A stretch of DNA of 64,000 nt from Phytophthora quininea (Eukaryota; Oomycota; Peronosporomycetes; Peronosporales; Peronosporaceae). Under the pieces are notes generated by a model. It was given only the letters and a program-made list of their open reading frames with translations. It did no database searches and was not told the origin of the DNA. Below, one piece after another: positions 1 through 11,028 of the stretch; position 1 is the first letter of the stretch; each line of letters starts with the position of its first letter. The stretch lies in the NCBI GenBank assembly GCA_011947345.1, contig JAAVTG010000454.1, forward strand, positions 1 to 64,000, read 5' to 3'. The translations under genes were made by a program, and so were the position numbers.

Positions 1-3000
1 GGAAAGGTCCCGTGGGCAACAACACACGCCAAAGAGTGCTGCAATTGCGGCTCGAAATGCTGCACGTCCCGTTGAAGCCACTCGAAAGCAGTTATTTCAT
101 GCTGTCCATGAACTGCGCCAAGTGGTGGCCAAACGAGAGCGAGATCTCCAAGCTGCGAAGGAGCGATTTCTAGAAGAGAAACGAGCTCGTCGTGAGCAGA
201 AGAAAGAGGTTCGAGACGCAGATTTGCAGCGAGAATTGGCTCGAACAAATGAGAGATTATCTGAAGCCCGTGAACGTGGACTGATGAATCGAGCCGACCT
301 GGAGACGCGTGAATATGTTCGCATGCTTCGAACGATAGAGGAAGATACGCGAATACGGCAGAAACTAAAACGTCAGCGTCGTGAGCAGGAGGAATGCGCG
401 TTGATGTTGATTGAGGAGTATCAAATACGATACGTCGTAGCGGAGACGCATCGTCGTGAACTGGAAGCTCGTGATCGACTGCTGGAAGTGAATAAGCGTG
501 AAGTTTATATGCAACAACGTGCACAGCAACTGCTACGAGAGATGGGCGAAATTATAAGAGCTAACACTGAGAAACAAGCAGAGATGGATCAGCAACGAGC
601 GATGGTTCACGAAGAAGAAAGCGAAGTGGATGAGTCTGTCAAAAGCTGCAAAAGCAGAAGCGATGGAGCGATTAAGACGACGAGAACGAGAGGAGGAGGC
701 GAGACGGAAACGTGAAGACGAGAAGGACGTCGAACGAGCTAAAGCTCGAGCTGCTGAGGACCTCAAGCACGCGTCACGTAAGGAGAAACATTCTGAAATG
801 GAGCGAGAACTTCGTGAGCGACTGGCGATGGAGGGCGCAGATAAAGCAGTCGTCGATGGCATTTCGGTGAGAGGAAGAGCGCTGCAGTTGAGCAATGGGC
901 TGCCAAACGAGCAAAAGAGCTTACAAAATACTCACTTGATCCAATGAACTTTTCCAAGATTGAGGCGCAGAAAGCGGTGGAGGAACGCCAGCGTCGTGAG
1001 AATTGTTTGATGCGTGATGAAGATGCTTTGAGTACTGCAGTTGAGGAGAAGGAGCGCAAGGAGAAGTACTTCCAACACTGTCGACAAAAGAAGCGTCTTC
1101 GAGATATCGAGCGTCGTCGTGAGACTAAGGAAACTTTGTTGATGCAAGCTGAAGACCAACGAGACCATGAACAGAGGAAGCTTTTACATCAAGCAGAAGA
1201 GTACAAGCAAGCTCTTCTGGATATGCAGCAAAAAGCCGACGTGGTTGCAAACAGACAAAAAGATCGACTGCAAGAAGCCAGGAACCGGAAACTAATGTAC
1301 GACGAAGAGAACCGACAGCATCGTCTTCGCCAGGCGCAATTGCAGCTGGAAAGTCTTAGTGAAAAGCGGAACGACACAGCATGCAAGAGGAGGATCGACA
1401 TGCTCAATGCGTGGACGCTAACGCAGCAAGATTGCAAGATAAACGTACTCGTGAGAAACGAAACATGCGCATGATGTGCGAAGATGTGTTAACGATGGAG
1501 CGTCAAGACTGGGAGGATGAAGGCTCACGACTGGAGAAATTGCTGTGGTCTCCTCAAGAAGCAGCAGCACTGCAGCACATGGTGGTCGACTACCCGAACT
1601 TTTACGCATTAACGTCGAAGTGTTGATTGACCTGGCGGATGGTCTGAAGGGACCGCCGCCCCTCGACTTGGACTACGAAGCTGTTGCAGCACACTTGGCA
1701 ACAGAACATACGTTGAGCTACGAGATGGTGCCACAGAAAAGAGAAAGCCTCGTCGCTTCTTCTACCATGAGTTCTTCGAGGAGGACGTCATCATGGCGCC
1801 GATTTACAAGCGTCGAAACCCGCCACCTGATCCTCCGTCGACTGGTCCTGGCAGTACAAACGAACAAACCCGTGAACGTTGGAAACGAGTCGCCGCGCAT
1901 TTTCTGAGTCGATCGTGGGAGTCGGAAGCCTCTCGAAAAGGATTCGCATTGATGCAGAGTCAGCAGTACGAAGCAGCATGCGGGTGTCTCCTAGAAGCTT
2001 TCCACAACATGCAGCCTACTCCAAGAGAAGAGTCCAGTGCATTTCGCAAGTCGCAAGACATCTCGCCAGCATTTTTACGACAGCTTGGTCGATGTTTTCT
2101 CAAGCAATTTGAAGCTTCTGCGCAGCGTGAATTCCTCAGCAAGTCGCTGTTTTTCTTCCAGCAAGCCAGCACCCACGTCGTCTTCCTCAGCAGTCCGTCG
2201 TTCCTGCAGGAAATCGCGTTTGCGCTCGAGCAGAATGGAGATTTTCGTCACTCGGCCGAGATTTTGGGTGGGATTATTTCGTGCTTCCCTCGGTACTCTC
2301 GCTTAACGGAGGTGATCTTTCGTGCCGGAGTGGTGATGTTCTCCTCAAGATGTATCGTCAAAGCCGCGAATATGTGATCCACACTTTGGACGCCGCTCCG
2401 TTCGAGTGGGAACCGTTCGACTTGGTGTTTCTTTCCGCTCGTATCATTGAGCTCGAAGGTAAATCCAGTCGCAGACTTTGTGAGGTGGCGTATGAAGACG
2501 CCTACCGCAAGAATTTGAAAGGAGCTCACTACGTGTACGATACGTGGCAAGACTGGATCAAAGCACCTGAAACGTGGCGTGAAGTTGGCGACCGGTACTT
2601 CGAACGACGAGAGTTTGCTCTAGCAAAGGACGCGTACATTGCAATGAGGAAGCGCCAGACTCATAAACCTTCTGAACTAGCTAGCAAACGTCAAACTGTG
2701 ATTGCAGCTTTGCGTCGCCAGCAGAGTCAGAAGGAACTGCGGACCACAATGTTTGATGATGGAGACTGGATGCGACTGAGCAGTACGTTTGCGATGCTCA
2801 ATGATCGATCTAGTGCCGCCACTTCGTTAAGCAACTGGCTGGCAATAGGTAGCGGGTATCGAGCGAGAGTAGCAGAGCGATTTCGACAGTGGCCACTGGT
2901 GCGATGGAAATTGTTGACCGGAACACACGCGCCGTCTAAAGTGACGCAGTGGCTGGAGGAGCAGCGCAAAACTCGAGCCGAAGCAGAAGCTGAAGCTCGA

Positions 3001-3216
3001 CTGGAAAGAGAAGTCAAACGCAAAGAAGTTCTGCGTCAAAGAAGAGAGCGGGTGTATGCTTGGGAGCAAGGAGAAGAGAAGACACCAGAACATGCCGAAG
3101 GATCAGCTCGAAATCAAGATGTGGGTTGTACCAACGAGACCGAGGGCAATTATGACATTGAAGTCGAAACTACCATCGAGCTAGTCGGAAAAGAGAGCAC
3201 AAGCTCTGGGGCTTGA
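1..3216 (+). CDS. Coiled-coil plus TPR-like cytoplasmic protein, 5' truncated, frameshifted
   Basis: The frame is open from base 2, so the gene begins before the window. The first ~1600 bases encode a very charged Arg/Glu/Lys coiled coil like trichohyalin/plectin-homology or flagellar-associated proteins. From about 1790 the protein becomes globular and helical, with TPR-like stretches (for example RKGFALMQSQQYEAACGCLL near 1943-2002 and RYFERREFALAKDAYIAM near 2596). It ends in a second short coiled coil before the stop at 3216. The frame changes near 640, 860, 1390, 1600, 1740 and 2300, yet the encoded text continues sensibly across each break and I see no introns there. I read it as one gene with several called indels. 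A ciliary or cytoskeletal role is only a guess from the coiled-coil type. Confidence 0.6.
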
Positions 3217-3226
3217 ATCGTCTCCA

Positions 3227-4256
3227 CTACTGGGATACTTGTGTGCTCTTTCCGATCACACAGCTGCGGACAGTAGACGTGATCTGGTCCAGCAACGGAT
3301 GCGGTAGGAACGTTTGTATCGTCATTTTCTTGGTCTCTGGGTGTTCATACTCCAAGGATTTCGCTCCCATTACCAGTCGAGACGTGCTGGAGATGAAACA
3401 TCCTTGCCACTTCTCGACATTGTCTAGTGTCGGCGGCGTCAGCTTCACTGGGATCCCATTTTGCTCGCACACTTCCAGCACTAGCGACCTGACTGTTCCC
3501 TTGAGAATTCCGTCTTCTGCCGTGTAGACGGCACCGTCCTGAATGGCGTAGAAGTTGGTCTGCGAGCCTTCCAGCAAGTGGTGCGTCGCTGGGTCCATGA
3601 GGATCACCTCCTCCATGTCTGTTGGCATCTTGGCGTAGATGGCCTTGCGCTCTCGCATCCAGGCCGAGTCTTTGGCTGCGGCGTTGTGACGCGGCAGTCC
3701 TGCGACTTGCAGCTTGACCATCTCGGAGCGAAGTGGCGGCAACAGTCCGACGTGGCAGTAGACGTCAGTGTCCCCCAGTACCTGCCCATCTCTTTTGCTA
3801 GTCGAAGTGTCGTCTTCAGATGGACATACGAGGACATTGATCTTGTACTCTTGGTCCTGCTGCAGTTTGTAGTGCGTCTTGAAGGCTTCCATGGCAGCGA
3901 CCATCGTGGCTTCTGTTCTTGGTCGCAGCTCCTGCTCAACGGCAGTTGGCTGTAATTTTTCTCCGTCTGCATTGCGATAGTCGAATCCACTGCAACAAGA
4001 TTATCCACAACAAGATTAGATAACTAATTACACTAACTTACTACAACTTCGAGATAAACGAGATAAAACCCCCACCCAGACGACGGATATGCGCCTCGTA
4101 GTTGAATATCTTGGTCTGCTGCACAGTGCGTGCGGCCGTGTAGGCGCCGCGAGGGTGCGCCAAGATGAAGTTGGTGGCGTCGGTATCGCAGGAGATGGCG
4201 AGGCCGTTCTTAGCTGCTGCCACCAGTAGCGATTTCTCCATGCGTTGAGTTGCCAT
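3227..4256 (-). CDS. Class IV PLP aminotransferase (branched-chain / ADC lyase-like)
   Basis: Two exons. Exon 1 starts at the ATG at 4256 (MATQRMEKS...) and ends near 4065. A short intron whose acceptor reads TTGTTGCAG leads to exon 2, running from about 3990 to the stop at 3227. Exon 2 carries the family C-terminal signature: EVILMDP, then LLEGSQTNF, then DGILKGTVRSLVLEVC. These correspond to the fold-type IV PLP-binding region shared by branched-chain aminotransferases, D-amino-acid aminotransferases and aminodeoxychorismate lyases. The exon junction phase works only if one G is missing from the G run at the donor, matching the undercall pattern seen elsewhere. Substrate cannot be decided from sequence. 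It converges on the gene ending at 3216. Confidence 0.75.
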
Positions 4257-4417
4257 CTCTTCCCCTGCACTTGCCTATCGAGGAATGAGACAAAAGGACC
4301 ACCTCGATCGTTAAGTACGAAATTTTGTCCTTATTTAGTGTCCACAACAAATGTCAACGTCCTCCGTCCACTGTATCGACGCAGTGGACGGTGGACGTTG
4401 ACGTTTTTCTTCTTCTT

Positions 4418-5888
4418 TTAGTCGGTCTTGTCCGTCTTGGGCGTTTGCTTCTTCTTGGAGTGCATCATGAAGGGGATGATGAAGATCACCGCCACGACGA
4501 CGACCGTCAGCTCGCTGTAGCGCTGCATCAACGCCTTGGCGGCTTCCACCACGCCATTGTGCGCTGCGTCCAGCAAGAAGAGATCCAAGTCCTTATGGCC
4601 AAAGACGCTCCTCACGTACACGAAGATTTCCGGTTCGTTCAGCCGCTTGCGGTCCAGCGAGATCGGCTCGCCGTCGTCCACGTAGCAGTCGGGGCAGCTC
4701 TCCTGCTGGGCCATAGGTTATACTTGAGCACCTTGTTGACCTGATTGTGCATCCTCCAGATCCAGACCGCGACGGCTTGAGGGCCCTGGGCGTCGCTCTC
4801 GGCCAGCTTCTCGACCATACTCTCTGGGTTGGCCATCATAAAGTGGCGCTGGCACTCTTCGCAGCTGAAAAAGTACTTGACGAACAGGCGGATCGCCGAC
4901 ATGATCTCGCTCGGCTTGAGCGGAGTTTCAGTCTGCACTTCGCTGACACTGAGCGTGTGGAACAACGTCCAGACGCCGCACGTGTATGTCGAGCAGAAGG
5001 CCCAATTCTTCTTCTCGCTCGACTCGAACAGATTCGCGGGAAACTTGTTGCCGTCGCGTTCTTCTTCCACTGGTCGATCATGTCGTTCCACTCGCTCTGC
5101 TGCCACTTGGTCTGGGTCTTCATGACCGTCGCCAACGACGCCAACGCTTGACGGTTTCCTGTCATCGGGAACGTCTTGGCCAGAGCTTCCACCCACGTCA
5201 CCGCCGCGTCATATCTCTCTCCTTCCAGCACGGTCGTGCCCACATAGAAGCCATTCTCGAAGGATGACACGGCGGCGATGCCTGCGTCGTGCAGCCTCTT
5301 GTATTTAAGCACTCTGTCCGTGTCATTGTACACCTGACCGTCGGTCTTGACGACCGTTTGGGGGTTGTCGTCTGGCCCATTTCGCAGTCGCTGTTGATCT
5401 TGTCAATGTGTGCGTCAATATCGTCCGCCCCGGCGCTGGGCTTCATGCCGTGTTGCTGCATCTGCTGCTCCACCCACGCAACCACCGTGTTGGTGTTTTT
5501 GCGGTCTTTTGGAGGCATTTTGATGGCCTCGTGGCTCTCTGGGGGTACATGGTACAGCTTGATGGTCGGGTAGCCCAAAATCCCTCGCGGTTGCAGACCT
5601 CACTGTTCTGTGTGCAGTCGACGGCTGCGATGTGGATGTTGGTGCTCTCGGCGTAGAAGGCGGCGGCCTTTTCCACGCGGGGGCGAACTGGCGGCAGTGG
5701 GGACACCATGGCGCGTAGTAGTCCACAAGCCACACGGCGCTCTTGTCTGCGAGCATTTTGGCGTGGCCTTCGCTGTTGAGAGTGCGCACTTGGCATTGCT
5801 CGGTTGTGAAGAGCGGACTGTTGTCTCGAGGACGGCGAGCAGACGCCACGGCGACTGTCGCCGCCAGTAGGAGCGTCTTGAAGCCCAT
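4418..5888 (-). CDS. QSOX-like sulfhydryl oxidase, paralogue A (frameshifted)
   Basis: Expected to introduce disulfides into secreted proteins using FAD and O2, acting in the secretory pathway. It begins with a signal peptide (MGFKTLLLAATVAVASA) and a thioredoxin domain whose active site is APWCPHC. A helical spacer follows, then an Erv/ALR domain with TYTCGVWTLFH and the FAD-proximal CEEC. After that come a third CxxC (CPDC) and a C-terminal membrane segment (VVVVAVIFIIPFMM) with a Lys-rich tail. About five frame changes occur; the first, just after FAPAW, fits one missing G in a G run. Domain order matches paralogues B and C at 9453-12503, so I treat it as one gene. Introns were not needed to explain it. 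Confidence 0.8.
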
Positions 5889-6266
5889 TGTCGATAGAAC
5901 CTAGAGCCTGGAGCCTGCCGGTCTTGTTGGCTAGTGACGCGTGGAGCACTTCCACCTTTGGTCGAGCAGATACAGATTGCGTGTGCTTGAAGCGGACTAA
6001 TCGGACTTAACTGGAGAAACACACATTTTCGTCTGCGACGTGTGACGACAATTGCGTCAAGGTGATCAACGTGGCTTTCGGTTGACGAGAGGGTTCTCTT
6101 GTGATGTTTCTAGAAGAGCTGCTGCCACGTGTCATCTTGATAAACGTATTGCTCCATCGGATGCTGCTCCAATGTTGCAGCATGACGCAATCTCGGCTCA
6201 AGTGTCCCATTTTGTCACGTTAGCAAAGGCAACAAGAAATTACTCCCGCTCGCCATCGTCGTTGTG
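5889..6266. other. Intergenic, nothing recognised
   Basis: About 380 bases upstream of QSOX paralogue A. No convincing coding frame, RNA gene or repeat was seen. It ends where similarity to the phosphoesterase gene tail begins. Confidence 0.5.
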
Positions 6267-6383
6267 TTCAATGGACCGTGGACAATGTCGGAACATACAC
6301 GCTGCAAAGCTGGAAGCGATATTTCTCTGACCCCGAGCCAAAAGCAGTCGGAGGAACAGCTCTTCTACATGTATTAAGACAGA
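6267..6383 (+). pseudogene. 3' tail remnant of a metallophosphoesterase gene
   Basis: About 115 bases match the last exon end of the phosphoesterase genes at 6973-9411 and 35086-37527, starting abruptly at TTCAATGGACCGTGG (Gln-Trp-Thr-Val-Asp in translation). Its end and the following bases up to the CENP-X start match the inverted copy (35014-35190) better than the full gene downstream. This indicates a former full phosphoesterase upstream of CENP-X, of which only the tail remains here. Confidence 0.75.
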
Positions 6384-6440
6384 GTGATAAATAGTATTAT
6401 TCCTCAAAATAGCATTACTATATTCGAGAACGTGCACACT

Positions 6441-6448
6441 ATTAAAAT
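6441..6448. other. Empty hAT target site (ATTAAAAT)
   Basis: This octamer occurs once here, overlapping the CENP-X ATG. At the inverted copy it flanks the 7.6-kb hAT element on both sides. The present site is therefore the pre-insertion state. Confidence 0.9.
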
Positions 6449-6770
6449 GGCGTCCTTCCGGCCAGCGCTGGTGGAACAGCTCTTCCAGACGGCGTGGGCG
6501 GCCAATGCGAGCGCCGCCGAGTCTCTGGCGAGCGACAGTAGTGAGGATGAGGATCTGCTGGACTCGGCGCCGCTCGTGACGCCCGCGGCTGCGGCTTCTC
6601 GCGTGCGCAAGATCCACGCGGACGCGCTGCAGTTGAGCGCCGAGTTGCTGCGACTGATGGTGGTGGAGGCGCTGCGTCGTGCGCAGATAGAGGCCATGGT
6701 GGACGATAGCGAGCAAGTGGAGCCGCAGCACATTGAGCAGATCCTGGCGCAGCTGCTGCTGGACTTTTAG
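6447..6770 (+). CDS. CENPX: CENP-X / MHF2 histone-fold protein, copy A
   Basis: A 107-residue protein. CENP-X pairs with CENP-S as a histone-fold dimer acting at kinetochores and, as MHF, with FANCM in fork repair. The acidic N-terminal linker (SDSSEDEDLLDS) is followed by the histone fold ending in VEPQHIEQILAQLLLDF, which closely matches the conserved CENP-X C-terminus. I chose the ATG at 6447 because the second copy (27084-27407) starts at the same codon just inside the duplicated transposon target site. The length fits the family. The two copies differ at very few residues (Ala/Thr at position 2, Ala/Val near the end). Confidence 0.85.
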   Translation: MASFRPALVEQLFQTAWAANASAAESLASDSSEDEDLLDSAPLVTPAAAASRVRKIHADALQLSAELLRLMVVEALRRAQIEAMVDDSEQVEPQHIEQILAQLLLDF

Positions 6771-6972
6771 ATCAGCTCCAAACAGGAGATGAACGACCAC
6801 CAACGATTACCGTACCATGGCTTTGGGGTGTTTGTGGCTGGAGTTCTGGTTAAAGGGGTTAACCCCTCGGTGTTAGTCGCCGTTCAGGCCGTTTCTGCGT
6901 CTGTTATTCGTGTGAGCTTTGGTTTCAAAACCCATTTGGACAGCAGGACACTATCGAAGACACCACCAAAGT

Positions 6973-9411
6973 ATGGGGCTGAAAACAATGACAGTGTCGC
7001 CTAAAAATCAGGAAAACACAACGGCTCAAGCACCGGAGCAGGAGACGAAAATGAAGCGTTCACACCGTGGAGCGCCCAGCTTTAAGCGCGACGTCACCGT
7101 TGGAGTGATCTGTCTGCTGGTGACATTGGTGGTGGTAGTCGTAACAATAGCGGCGATCCACTGGTTTTCAGGGTCTAATGAGTCATCATGGCCTTCTCTT
7201 GACCATGAAGGCCCTAGCTCGCCGACGTTGATATTACCGCGTGTAGCTGTCACGAACGTGAGCTTGGCGAGCGCGGCAACGGACGGCGATGCCAAGAAGG
7301 GGTGCCAGTACGGGTGGATCCCGACGGGTGTTCACTGGGTAACTTCGTTGTACGGAAGTCCACATTACTACTACTTGTGCATACAACAAAGTCTACACGG
7401 ACCAGCAAACGCTGTGACGGCCAATCTGGATGAAATCGCAGTTCTACAACAGCTTGTAGTCGTAGCGAACGCCTCTCATTGCCCGGTGAACCTGGACGCA
7501 CTTTCAAACCCGAGCTCGGGTGTTTTGGTGTGTGTGGCGTACGCGACTGCAAGAGAAGATTTCGATTCCCACAACTATGTTGTCGACCTCATGACGACGA
7601 CGGAAGAATTTTATAACCACGATGCTCCGGGATGGATTACGTGGCCCGTCGACCTAAAGATGCAGTTAGAGGACCCCAGCGTGTTCATGAGTGTTCGCTA
7701 TCCTGTGCGGCCGATTCTCGGGCTTAAGTTGGTCAGCAATGTCGCCAACACGGGTATTTTTTACGTGTGACAGACAAGACCCGGCAGGTCAATGGGAAGT
7801 GTCAGGCTTTGTGGAGAAATCATCACAAGCAGCGAGTATCACTGCCGGTTCGAATGACATTATCGTTTGTGTGCTGAGACCACCGGCAAACTCTAGTGAC
7901 TCGGTCACCGCCTTGGTTAATCTCACTGTCGTTCTTCCGAGCGAAACATGCCCCGTGGCCGACCAAGATACGACCAGCACGGAAATTATCGGAGGCCGGG
8001 TGGCTAATCCAATTAAGTTATGCGCCGAATGGAGGGTAGTGGAGTTGAAGAGCGAGGACAGGAACGACACGCTCTTGACAACGTCTTCGTCGCCGTACGT
8101 GGCCGAGTTGTCGCTGTATCAGACGTCGGAAGCAGAAGCATCGAACGTCAACATCTCGACAGTGATCCCTGGAAACTGGCAGGTTGTTGGCGATGAGAAC
8201 ACAGGACAACTGCACTCATTTTTCATGGCGAGATGGTTTGAGCCCTCGGCCTTGTTGTCGTCAATGGATAGCGCCAAAGGCTCTGGGGGTAGTGATGAGG
8301 AGATATCCTCATCGGTGGAGGCCATCTTGAACTATACCGAACTATCCTTTCGGGTGGTGCAGATTGCGGACTTGCATCTCACAGGCGACCCAGACTATCC
8401 GTGCTCGAACCCACCACCAACCGGTCCATACCGAGCAAGCGTTCTGAGGGCCGCTGCGGTAATTGCACAGCAATTAAAGGGAGGCTCCGGGACGTCAACA
8501 AGCGATCCGCTGTACAACTCGTGCCGCGAGGCACTTACGATCGCGTTCCTTGACGAGCTGCTTGACATTGAGCAGCCAGACTTTGTGGTCTTCTCGGGCG
8601 ACAACGTGGACACATCGAAGGCCACCAACCACACCCGCGCGATCGACATTTTCACGCAGCGTGTTGAAAGTCGCGGCATCCCGTGGGCTGCAGTATTCGG
8701 CGATTCCGACAGCGACGGAGGGTTTTCAGAAGAGGACATGCTGGATCTGATGACGGCCGGAAAGAACTACTCACACCTGAAATATGGCCCTCGCGGGGTT
8801 GATGGCGTTGGAAACTACGAAGTCAATGTCGTGGCTCCTGCTAAGGGCCCTTGGGGGACGAGGGAGACACCGTCTTCCACATGTACTTCCTCGACTCCCA
8901 CGCCCAGATCGACAACGCGACGTATCCTCTGGTTAGTGATCCTGCAGGCCACGACTGGATCAAAGAGTCCCAGATCAATTTCTACCGCGAGCTGGCGTCG
9001 TCCCACGCAGCTGAAGAAGTCAACAGATCGACTGTGCCGGCGATGATGTTCTTTCCCATTCCGCTGCCAGAGTATGCGCTGGTGACCTCCGCCCACGGTG
9101 AAGAGAATGAAGACCCCACGAGCTCCGAGGTGAACTGCGGCCTGTTCTCGGCTCTCGTTGAGATGGGGGACGTGAAGGCTGTTTTCGTGGGCCACGACCA
9201 CGTCAACGAGTGTTGTTACCAGCGCCAAGACATCCAGCTCTGCTACGGCGGCGGAATCGGACTGGGTAAAGCCTACGGACTCTCCAGCTTCGATCGACGG
9301 GCGCAAGTGCTTCAATGGACCGTGGACAATGTCGGAACATACACGCTGCAGAGCTGGAAGCGATATTTCTCCGACCCGAGCCAAAAGCAGTCGGAGGAAG
9401 TGGTCTACTAG
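6973..9411 (+). CDS. Membrane-anchored calcineurin-like phosphoesterase (Dcr2/PAP-like), copy A
   Basis: Type II membrane topology: a basic N-terminus, a hydrophobic segment near residues 35-60 (GVICLLVTLVVVVVTIAAI), then a large Cys- and glycosylation-site-rich outer region. The C-terminal half has metallophosphatase motifs: VVQIADLHL, FVVFSGDNVD, a PWAAVFG block and VFVGHDHVNECC. This arrangement resembles the Dcr2/SIA1 group. The usual GNHD metal motif reads GDSD here. I chose the start at 6973 because a matching Met-x-Leu-x-Thr-Met start exists in copy B. One frame change near 8850, at a G run (CTTGGGGGACG), is shared by both copies and fits one missing G. It may also be called intact with a short tail (QSEEVVY, then stop). 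Confidence 0.75.
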
Positions 9412-9452
9412 TATACGTTTCCGACAAGCTGAAAATTATCCATTTGATCCAT

Positions 9453-10944
9453 CTAGGCGGTGTGGTCCCGCGCTCTGATTAGTCTGGTGCTCATAATACG
9501 CTGCTTTCGCGTTTTGAACGCGACAGCGAGCAGGATGACCAGCACCACTAGTACTACCATAGCACTGAAACCCCGCATGGAAGACCACAGCGCGACGATG
9601 GTGCCGTTGTAAGCGGCGTCCATCGCGTAGATATCGTCGTCATCGTGGCCGTACGCGCTCGTTACATAGCCCACGATTTCCTCCTCGTGGAGTCGTGTCG
9701 GGTCCAGCGAAATGGGGTCTCCGTTTTCCACGTAGCACACGGGGCAGTCCCTCATCGACGGCCACTGGTCTTTCTTGAGCACTTTGTTGACAGTGTTGTG
9801 CATCGTCCAGATCCACATTGTTACAGCCGCAGGCCCTTCAGAGTCGCGCTCAGCTAAGTCATCAACAATACTGGCTGGGTTAGACAGCATGAAATGCTCC
9901 CGACACTCCTCGCAGCCAAAGAAATTCTTGACATAAAGTCGGATAGCCGCCATCGTGTTACTGGGCTTCCAAGGCTCTCCAGATGCTGTCTTTTTGACAT
10001 TGTGCACTGTGATGCTATGGAAGAGCGTCCACAGACCACATGTGTACGTCTCGCAAAACGCCCATGGCTCGTCATCCCTTGATACAAACAATTTCAACGG
10101 AAACGAGCGTTCGTTGGCTGTATCTTGCCATTTCTTGAGCAATTTGTTCCACTCGGCGTGATGCCACCTCGTGCTTTGCTTCATCGCCTCTACCAGTGTC
10201 GCCAAAGCCGCTCGGTTCCTCTTCAACGGGAATGCTGCCGCCAACGCTTCGACCCACATCAACGCTGCATCGTATCTCTCTCCTTCCAGGACGTTTGCGC
10301 CCACAAAGAACCCGTTCTTAAACGTCGACAATGCTGCAATTCCCACATCATGAAGACGCTTGTACTTCATCTCCAGCGAGTGGTCACTGAACGTCTTCTC
10401 TCCGTGTTGAATGGCGTCTCTGACTGCATGATCGTCTCGTAGCTGCTTTAGTTGACCTGCAATCTCGTCTGCACTAACGCCGGACTTCATGCCGTGCTCC
10501 TCCAGTAACTTTTCGGCCCAACCGATGACCACGCGGGCATTCTTGACGCCTCGAGCCATCATGGTGGCCTTCTCCGAGTCCTCCGGCACATGGTGAATCT
10601 TGACTCCTGGGTAGCCGAAAATGCTTTCCTTGTTGCAGATCTCGCCGTTCTTGGTGCAGTCCACGGCGCCGACCTGAACGACGTCGGTGCCGGCGTAAAG
10701 TTGGCCACTTTCTCCCACTCGGGGCGAAGTGGCGGCAGTGGGGACACCACGGCGCGTAGTAGTCGATGAGCCAGACCTTGCTCTTGTTCTGCAGCACCAC
10801 GTCGTAGTTGGCCACCGATAGAGTGTGCACTTGGAAGGACTTGGTGAATAGAGGCCTGGTGTCGGTCTTCATGAGGCTGAACGCCGACGCTGACGCCAGG
10901 AAGGCGACCAGCAGCCACGACAAGCGAAGCAGCCTTGTCGTCAT
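9453..10944 (-). CDS. QSOX-like sulfhydryl oxidase, paralogue B
   Basis: Same architecture as paralogue A: signal peptide (start at 10944, MTTRLLRLSW...), thioredoxin domain with APWCPHC, spacer, Erv/ALR domain with TYTCGLWTLFH and CEEC, a further CxxC (CPVC), one C-terminal membrane segment (VVLVVLVILLAVAF) and a basic tail. The only frame break is in the thioredoxin domain near 10690-10735. It is explained by two missing bases, one in a C run and one in a T run. It is tail-to-tail with the phosphoesterase ending at 9411 and 80-90 bases from paralogue C. Confidence 0.85.
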
Positions 10945-11028
10945 ATTCGCAGTGAATATTTTGAACAAAAATCATGCAAATGTAGCCATCTCGTTCAGTA
11001 TTTCCTCCATCTCAAGGATGTTTGCAGC

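Noticed and set aside
10125..10442. Plus-strand frames over the QSOX array
   Set aside because: They lack any domain and lie opposite conserved QSOX coding sequence.
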